Assembly: GCA_008501785.1 (NCBI GenBank)
Contig: QQUD01000318.1
Location: 1-6,127, forward strand
Direction of reading: 5' to 3'
Length of the DNA: 6,127 bases
From: Chloroflexota bacterium
GTDB lineage: Bacteria > Chloroflexota > Anaerolineae > Promineifilales > Promineifilaceae
Shown one piece after another: positions 1-3,999 of this stretch. A program made the translations under genes and the position numbers. Under the pieces are notes generated by a model. The model did not search any database, was not told the origin of the DNA, and saw only the letters and a program-made list of their open reading frames with translations. Every line of letters starts with the position of its first letter. Position 1 is the stretch's first letter.

Positions 1-57
1 TGGGTGGCAAAACATATATAGAAGTGTGACCTATTTGAGTTAAATTTTGCATCTTAC

Positions 58-79
58 AAAGCAGGCATTGCCTGCTTTT
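58..79 (+). terminator. Terminator-like short hairpin
   Basis: A perfect 9-bp stem (aaagcaggc at 58-66 with gcctgcttt at 70-78) closes a 3-nt loop. It is followed by only one further T before GTGCC, so the U-tract is short and mostly part of the stem. It could end a transcript coming from left of the window. Because the stem is A-rich on one side and T-rich on the other, it could work in either direction. No coding region can be recognised in positions 1-57, which contain stops in the frames I checked. Confidence 0.45.
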
Positions 80-154
80 GTGCCGGGTGATTTTAGTCGA
101 AAGGGGGGGGATTGTCAAAGTTGTGCAACGGCCGTTTTGTACATGCGTATAGAC

Positions 155-163
155 TGGTATATT
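155..163 (+). promoter_or_regulatory. Possible extended -10 promoter of the membrane-protein gene
   Basis: TGGTATATT matches an extended -10 element (TG, one base, then TATATT at 158-163). A weak -35-like TTGTAC lies at 137-142 with a short 15-bp spacer; it begins inside the AACGGCCGTT palindrome region (127-136) plus one base. Transcription from here would give a leader of about 95 nt that contains the hairpin at 188-245. This is pattern matching only. The thyA promoter has the same extended -10 form, which gives mild support. Confidence 0.35.
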
Positions 164-174
164 GTTTAAATATT

Positions 175-249
175 GAGACAGAGACCGAGACAGAAAAAAG
201 AGATAGAGAATGTGAATAAACTATCTTTGTCTCTTTTCTCTGTCTTTTC
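175..249 (+). repeat. Purine/pyrimidine inverted repeat in the leader of the membrane-protein gene
   Basis: The left arm is almost all purine and built on hexamers starting with GAG (gagaca, gagacc, gagaca at 175-192). The right arm is almost all pyrimidine. Positions 188-209 pair with 224-245 in a 22-bp stem with one mismatch (A195/C238) and two G-T wobbles, closing a 14-nt loop. The stem ends about 9 nt before the Shine-Dalgarno sequence, and there is no room for a promoter after it, so the downstream gene must be transcribed through it. It may be a terminator, an attenuator, or an mRNA-stabilising leader hairpin. A structurally similar element lies just after the gene (1331-1394). Confidence 0.7.
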
Positions 250-266
250 AAAACGGAGGAATTACG

Positions 267-1319
267 ATGTCTGACTATTCAAAAGACACACGACGACGCA
301 GCCGGTCCATGTTTGGGCCGATTGTTTTGATTGCAGTTGGTGTTTACTTTTTACTGTCGAATTTGGGAATGGTAAGCAGCCCGAACTGGGCGGCCGTTTT
401 TCAACTATGGCCACTTTGGTTAATTTTTGCCGGGGTAAATATTATTGTGCAGCAAGCGCCACGCCCGTTTGGTGGCTTTTTGAGTGCGGTGGTGGGCGTA
501 ACGGCCGTTGCGCTATTTGGCTATGTGCTGCTATTTAGTGAGGATAATGCATTACTGACTCGATTAGGTGTGCGCTCAACGCCCAATGTGGAAACTATCG
601 ATGAAGATATTTCTTTCCGTCCAGAAGATGCCTCATCTGCACTGGTAGAAATTGATTTCAACTCGGCTGGGGCAAACTTGTTTACGCTGGAAGATAACAA
701 CGATTTGATTGCCGGAACCGTGACATACACAGGTGATTTGATCTTGGAGACGGATCAATCTGGTGATCGTGCGACTGTTTATCTGGATACAAAAGCCAAT
801 GATGATTGGGGTGTTTGGTTTAATCCTAGCAATTGGAATGGTTTTGAGGGTGGTGATCGATGGCAGCTTGGCTTAAACCCAAATTATGAAATGGAATTGC
901 GCCTCAATTCTTCTTCTGGATCAATCAATGCAGATTTGAGCGAACTATCACTGACTTATCTGGAGTTAGATAGTGCCTCAGGCAGCATCGACATGGCGAT
1001 TCCTGAAGGTGAATATGATGTGGATGTGAATGCGGCGTCTGGCTCGCTGGAGATTGTGTTTCCAGAAAACGGCCGTTTAGACACCAAAATCGACGGTGCA
1101 TCGGGCAGCATCACGCTGCTTTTGCCTGAAGGCATGGAAGCCCAAGTTGAGATTGAAGACGGGTCAGGCAGTTTTCGTCCAGACGGCCGTTTTGATTTGA
1201 TAGACGGCGAACGCGATGGCGATGGCACCTGGCAAACTGCCAATTACGAAGATGCATCCAATCGTGTGACATTCAAAATTGATGTTGCCTCTGGCAGTGT
1301 AAGAATTGACACCCCCTAA
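267..1319 (+). CDS. LiaF/DUF4097-like membrane protein with beta-repeat outer domain
   Basis: The function is unknown. The 350-residue protein starts with a positively charged tail (KDTRRRSRS), followed by three hydrophobic segments at about 16-36, 41-61 and 68-90. This resembles the transmembrane part of LiaI/LiaF-like proteins. By the positive-inside rule the N-terminus is cytoplasmic and the large C-terminal part (about 91-350) is outside. That part is polar, rich in beta-prone residues, and carries a ladder of SGS motifs at 217, 238, 258, 279, 300 and 342. The spacing is about 21 residues, as expected for a stacked beta structure of the DUF4097/toast-rack kind. The ATG start is well supported by GGAGGA at 255-260 with a 6-nt spacer. 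In Firmicutes, LiaF restrains a cell-envelope stress two-component system, but no kinase or regulator is visible here, so that role cannot be assumed. The gene appears to be transcribed alone, bounded by two similar hairpins. Confidence 0.8.
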   Translation: MSDYSKDTRRRSRSMFGPIVLIAVGVYFLLSNLGMVSSPNWAAVFQLWPLWLIFAGVNIIVQQAPRPFGGFLSAVVGVTAVALFGYVLLFSEDNALLTRLGVRSTPNVETIDEDISFRPEDASSALVEIDFNSAGANLFTLEDNNDLIAGTVTYTGDLILETDQSGDRATVYLDTKANDDWGVWFNPSNWNGFEGGDRWQLGLNPNYEMELRLNSSSGSINADLSELSLTYLELDSASGSIDMAIPEGEYDVDVNAASGSLEIVFPENGRLDTKIDGASGSITLLLPEGMEAQVEIEDGSGSFRPDGRFDLIDGERDGDGTWQTANYEDASNRVTFKIDVASGSVRIDTP

Positions 1320-1330
1320 AAGCAAGGGCC

Positions 1331-1394
1331 AGAGCTAGAGCGAGAGGAAAGAGCACTATTTCTTCCCTAGCTCTAGCTCTTTCCTCTCGCTTTC
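1331..1394 (+). terminator. Purine/pyrimidine hairpin, likely terminator
   Basis: It starts 12 nt after the stop codon of the membrane-protein gene. A perfect 16-bp stem forms between 1339-1354 (agcgagaggaaagagc) and 1376-1391, with a 21-nt loop and a short pyrimidine/T-rich tail (ttcttc). A second fold is possible: 1331-1340 (agagctagag) pairs perfectly with 1371-1380, with further pairing inside. The two folds use overlapping bases and exclude each other. The left arm again reads as GAG-led hexamers (gagcta, gagcga, gaggaa), like the element at 175-249. Termination is the simplest role. Confidence 0.65.
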
Positions 1395-1468
1395 TTCAAA
1401 TTACCCTTTCAACCCCACAATATTTAAGAAAATGCTCACCAGCTTTTTACGTTGATCAATTTGCACTA

Positions 1469-1477
1469 TGTTATACT
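1469..1477 (+). promoter_or_regulatory. Probable extended -10 promoter of thyA-folA-HAD
   Basis: TGTTATACT is a good extended -10 element (TG, one base, then TATACT at 1472-1477). TTGATC at 1452-1457 looks like a -35 box but is only 14 bp away, so the promoter probably relies on the extended -10. Transcription would begin near 1484, giving a leader of about 25-30 nt before the thyA ATG. No operator-like repeat or riboswitch is visible. Confidence 0.5.
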
Positions 1478-1500
1478 CACGGGCAAATTAACAGCGAATT

Positions 1501-1504
1501 GGAG
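1501..1504 (+). promoter_or_regulatory. thyA ribosome binding site (decides the start)
   Basis: GGAG lies 6 nt before the ATG at 1511. This favours the ATG over the in-frame TTG at 1499, which would add four residues and would place this motif inside the coding region. The ATG start gives exactly the E. coli ThyA N-terminus pattern (MKQYL). Confidence 0.75.
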
Positions 1505-1510
1505 TGGGGC

Positions 1511-2305
1511 ATGAAACAGTATCTGGATTTGATGCGGCATGTAATGGAAAATGGGGTGCGAAAGGGAGATCGGACAGGTGTGGGCACGATTAGCGTTTTT
1601 GGGTATCAGACTCGTTACGATTTGGCGGAAGGATTTCCGGCGGTGACGACCAAGAAGCTTCACTTTCGCTCGATTATTCACGAACTGCTCTGGTTTCTTC
1701 AGGGTGATACAAATATCAAATATTTAAAAGAGAATCGAGTGCGTATTTGGGATGAGTGGGCTGATGAGAATGGCGATTTGGGACCGGTGTATGGACATCA
1801 ATGGCGTTCCTGGCCAACGGCTGATGGGCGCACGGTTGACCAGATTTCGCAGCTCGTTGCACGATTGCAAACGAATCCTGATTCACGGCGGCACATTGTG
1901 AGTGCATGGAATGTGGCGGATGTGGACCAGATGGCGCTGCCGCCTTGTCATACGATGTTTCAGTTTTATGTGGCAAACGGCCGTTTATCTTGCCAACTCT
2001 ACCAGCGCAGTGCAGACATCTTTCTGGGCGTCCCTTTCAACATCGCCTCGTATGCCTTGTTGACCTTGATGATTGCACAAGTCACTGGTTACGAACCCGG
2101 CGATTTTGTACACACTTTTGGTGACGCTCATCTCTACACTAACCACCTGGAACAAACCCAATTACAGCTTTCCCGCAAGCCATACCCCCTGCCCGCAATG
2201 AAACTCAATCCTAACGTTAAATCCATCTTCGATTTCACTTACGATGACTTTGAACTGGTCAACTATCAAAGCCATCCAACGATTAAGGCAAAAATAGCCG
2301 TTTAG
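1511..2305 (+). CDS. thyA: Thymidylate synthase
   Basis: This enzyme converts dUMP and 5,10-methylene-tetrahydrofolate to dTMP and dihydrofolate in the cytoplasm. From ATG 1511 it has 264 residues, the same length as E. coli ThyA, and aligns with it from memory without gaps. The key residues fall at the E. coli positions: R21, the R126-R127 pair (DSRR), the nucleophile C146 in LPPCH, R166-S167 and D169 (QRSAD), N177 (PFN), and H207 with Y209 (HLY). The conserved [16 protein letters not shown] block is intact at 80-95, so the gene should be functional. It is the first gene of an operon with folA, 15 nt downstream. One oddity: the plus strand is G-rich up to the AACGGCCGTT palindrome at 1976-1985 and C-rich after it (see findings), although the protein is continuous and well conserved on both sides. 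Confidence 0.97.
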   Translation: MKQYLDLMRHVMENGVRKGDRTGVGTISVFGYQTRYDLAEGFPAVTTKKLHFRSIIHELLWFLQGDTNIKYLKENRVRIWDEWADENGDLGPVYGHQWRSWPTADGRTVDQISQLVARLQTNPDSRRHIVSAWNVADVDQMALPPCHTMFQFYVANGRLSCQLYQRSADIFLGVPFNIASYALLTLMIAQVTGYEPGDFVHTFGDAHLYTNHLEQTQLQLSRKPYPLPAMKLNPNVKSIFDFTYDDFELVNYQSHPTIKAKIAV

Positions 2306-2320
2306 GAATATCGTAAATCA

Positions 2321-2815
2321 ATGATGCTTTCACTAATCGTAGCAATGGATAAAAACCGTCTGATTGGAGCTGACAATCATCTGCCCTGGCGATTGCCGGA
2401 TGATATGGCATGGTTTAAGGAAAAAACGATAGGTAAGCCGGTGCTAATGGGGCGGAAGACACACGAATCAATCCCGGCTAAATTTCGGCCATTACCAGGG
2501 CGGCATAATATTGTCGTGACTCGGAATCGGGCGTTTACTTCTCCTGGTTGTACGGTGGTGCATTCGATTGATGGTGCCATTGCGGCGGCTGGTGATGTGG
2601 AAGAGGTTGTCGTTGCTGGTGGTGCGGAGCTGTACAGGCAGCTTTTACCGCAGGTGGAGCGATTGTATTTGACGAAGGTAGATGTCGATTTAGACGGGGA
2701 TGCTTATTTCCCAGAGATTGACCCTGCGGAATGGCATGAAATCTTTTGCCAGGAACATGCGGTCGATGACCGGCATGTTCATTCTTTTACCTGGTTTATA
2801 TGGGAGCGAGTGTAA
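2321..2815 (+). CDS. folA: Dihydrofolate reductase
   Basis: This enzyme reduces dihydrofolate to tetrahydrofolate with NADPH, regenerating the cofactor that ThyA oxidises. At 164 residues it has the usual bacterial DHFR length. Visible family marks are the LIVAMD...IG start, LPWRLPDD with the catalytic acid at D28 (D27 of E. coli), the FK and MGRKTHESI segment with the NADPH-binding region, LPGRHNIVVT, the VVAGGAELY motif, and the LYLTKVD...GD.YFP tail. Two adjacent ATG codons (2321 and 2324) could both start it; using the second would restore E. coli numbering. A modest AGGA at 2304-2307 overlaps the thyA stop, so translation is probably coupled to thyA. Its 3' end overlaps the start assigned to the HAD gene. 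Confidence 0.96.
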   Translation: MMLSLIVAMDKNRLIGADNHLPWRLPDDMAWFKEKTIGKPVLMGRKTHESIPAKFRPLPGRHNIVVTRNRAFTSPGCTVVHSIDGAIAAAGDVEEVVVAGGAELYRQLLPQVERLYLTKVDVDLDGDAYFPEIDPAEWHEIFCQEHAVDDRHVHSFTWFIWERV

Positions 2816-3624
2816 ATTTGTTGAAGAATGGAAAAATTGAACTTATTGCGTTGGATTTAGATGGGACATTGTTGATGGGAAACGGCCGTATTCATCCCCA
2901 AAACATTCAACCCATCCATACAGCATTGTCAAGAGGCATTTCTGTTGTATTGGCAACTGGTAAAACACGCCAGTCGGCTTTGGAAATTATTGAAACACTG
3001 GGGTTAACCACTCCTGGCGTGTTTAGCCAAGGGATGACAATTTACGATGCGGATGGGGTGGTGCAAAGGGTAGTGACGTTGGAAACGGCCGTTATTACAG
3101 CAGTTGTTGAATTTGTGGAAGCACGCAATCTTCCACTTATCGCCTATGCGTCTGATGGTCTTTGGGCGACAGCCGATGATCCTTATCGGCAGTTACTGCA
3201 CACCAAGTACCATGAACCACTACCCACAATTTGTCATGATTTCAAACAAAAATTGAACACAATGCAGATTACCAAGTTGCTGCTGAGTGACGAAATCAAC
3301 AATGACGCGACGCGGGCAGATTTGGAACGTTTTTTAGGCAATCGCGAATATGTTGTCCAGGCGGTTCCCGAATACATCGAAGTGATGCCGTTGGGTGTGT
3401 CTAAAGGTGAGGGTGTGAGCTGGCTTTTAGACCGGATGGGGGTTGATCCTGCCAACATTATGGCGGTAGGCGATGGCGAAAATGACCTGGAAATGCTGCG
3501 TTTGGCTGGCTTGGGTGTGGCGATGGGAAATGCCGGTGACTGCGTAAAAGCTGCCGCAGATGTTGTGGTTGGTTCAAACGAAGATGCCGGTGTTGCCGAA
3601 GCAATCCAACGATTTGTTCTATAA
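2800..3624 (+). CDS. Cof-type HAD-IIB family phosphatase
   Basis: This is a cytoplasmic haloacid-dehalogenase-fold hydrolase, most likely a phosphatase acting on a small sugar phosphate, nucleotide or cofactor. All four HAD motifs are present in the 274-residue protein: motif I D19-L-D21-G-T, motif II T53 in LATGK, motif III K202 in VSKGEG, and motif IV GDGEND at 224-229. The stretch between motifs II and III (about 85-190) fits the alpha/beta C2-type cap of the Cof group. The start is uncertain: ATG 2800 overlaps the folA end by 16 nt and has no clear ribosome site. TTG 2818 sits 7 nt after GAG (2808-2810) and 11 nt after GGGAG (2802-2806), and would remove six residues. Either way the gene is tightly linked to thyA-folA. 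A folate- or nucleotide-related substrate is possible from context, but the sequence does not prove it. Confidence 0.9.
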   Translation: MGASVNLLKNGKIELIALDLDGTLLMGNGRIHPQNIQPIHTALSRGISVVLATGKTRQSALEIIETLGLTTPGVFSQGMTIYDADGVVQRVVTLETAVITAVVEFVEARNLPLIAYASDGLWATADDPYRQLLHTKYHEPLPTICHDFKQKLNTMQITKLLLSDEINNDATRADLERFLGNREYVVQAVPEYIEVMPLGVSKGEGVSWLLDRMGVDPANIMAVGDGENDLEMLRLAGLGVAMGNAGDCVKAAADVVVGSNEDAGVAEAIQRFVL

Positions 3625-3630
3625 AAAGTT

Positions 3631-3713
3631 GTCATTCCGAACGCAGTCTTCGGAGTGAGGAATCTCGCTTTGAGTCAGTCATTATTCCCCGACCTCAAAG
3701 CAAGATTCCTCGG
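3631..3713. repeat. Inverted-repeat element, copy 1
   Basis: The element begins 6 nt after the HAD stop codon with GTCATTCCGAA. Positions 3657-3674 (gaggaatctcgctttgag) pair with 3694-3711 in an 18-bp stem with one mismatch, around a 19-nt loop containing gtcattattcccc. The same loop word recurs in copy 2. It probably also serves as a terminator for the thyA operon. It is non-coding. Confidence 0.8.
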
Positions 3714-3733
3714 CAGACCTACTAAGAAACGCA

Positions 3734-3855
3734 TGTCATTCCGAACCCTTCGATACCTCAGGGCAGGCTGTCTTCGAAGTGAGGAATCTTGCTTTCTGTT
3801 TGTCATTATTCCCCTGCCTCAAAGCAAGATTCCTCAGCGGACTTCGGAATGACAA
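3734..3855. repeat. Inverted-repeat element, copy 2 (most complete)
   Basis: The outer arms tgtcattccgaa (3734-3745) and ttcggaatgaca (3843-3854) are perfect 12-bp complements. The inner arms gaggaatcttgcttt (3781-3795) and aaagcaagattcctc (3821-3835) pair perfectly over 15 bp. Relative to copy 1 it carries an extra segment of about 23 nt after tcattccgaac (about 3746-3768) with the ccttcga...cagggcaggc word. The nested inverted repeats make it MITE- or REP-like. Small open frames across it (for example with the peptide ACPEVSKG on the minus strand) are translations of the repeat and not genes. Confidence 0.8.
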
Positions 3856-3940
3856 TTGCAGGACAAGTTTCTTCTTTATTTTGTGCCGGGTCTTCCCAGC
3901 ATATGTTACTCGAAATAACATGAGCTTCTTAGTTGTTCTT

Positions 3941-3997
3941 TGAGGAATCCCTATCTCACAGGAATTCCTCACTTTGAAGACTCCGTTCGGAATAACA
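3941..3997. repeat. Inverted-repeat element, degenerate copy 3 in reverse orientation
   Basis: The reverse complement of 3964-3997 reads tgttattccgaacggagtc, then ttcaaagtgaggaat, matching the left part of copy 1 (gtcattccgaacgcagtcttcggagtgaggaat). A short stem forms between tgaggaat (3941-3948) and attcctca (3964-3971). It ends 3 nt before the valS stop codon, so it probably terminates valS transcription from the minus strand. The stretch between copies 2 and 3 (3856-3940) shows nothing else I can name. Confidence 0.6.
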
Positions 3998-3999
3998 AA

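Noticed and set aside
267..1319. A complete LiaFSR-type stress system
   Set aside because: No histidine kinase or response regulator is in the window; only the LiaF-like architecture is seen.
1499..1510. TTG at 1499 as thyA start
   Set aside because: It would place the GGAG ribosome site inside the gene and add residues absent from the ThyA family N-terminus.
3234..3635. A 133-codon open frame opposite the HAD gene
   Set aside because: It is a low-complexity, Ser/Pro-rich translation of the complementary strand of a clearly real gene.
76..3891. Identical 13-mer ttttgtgccgggt at 76-88 and 3879-3891
   Set aside because: One chance 13-base match in 6 kb is not surprising, and the flanks do not agree.
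3655..3972. Small open frames on both strands between the HAD gene and valS (65 and 78 codons)
   Set aside because: They run through the inverted-repeat copies, have no ribosome site, and give the typical nonsense peptides of such repeats.
3631..3997. CRISPR array
   Set aside because: The repeats are few, unevenly spaced, in mixed orientation and made of long nested inverted arms.
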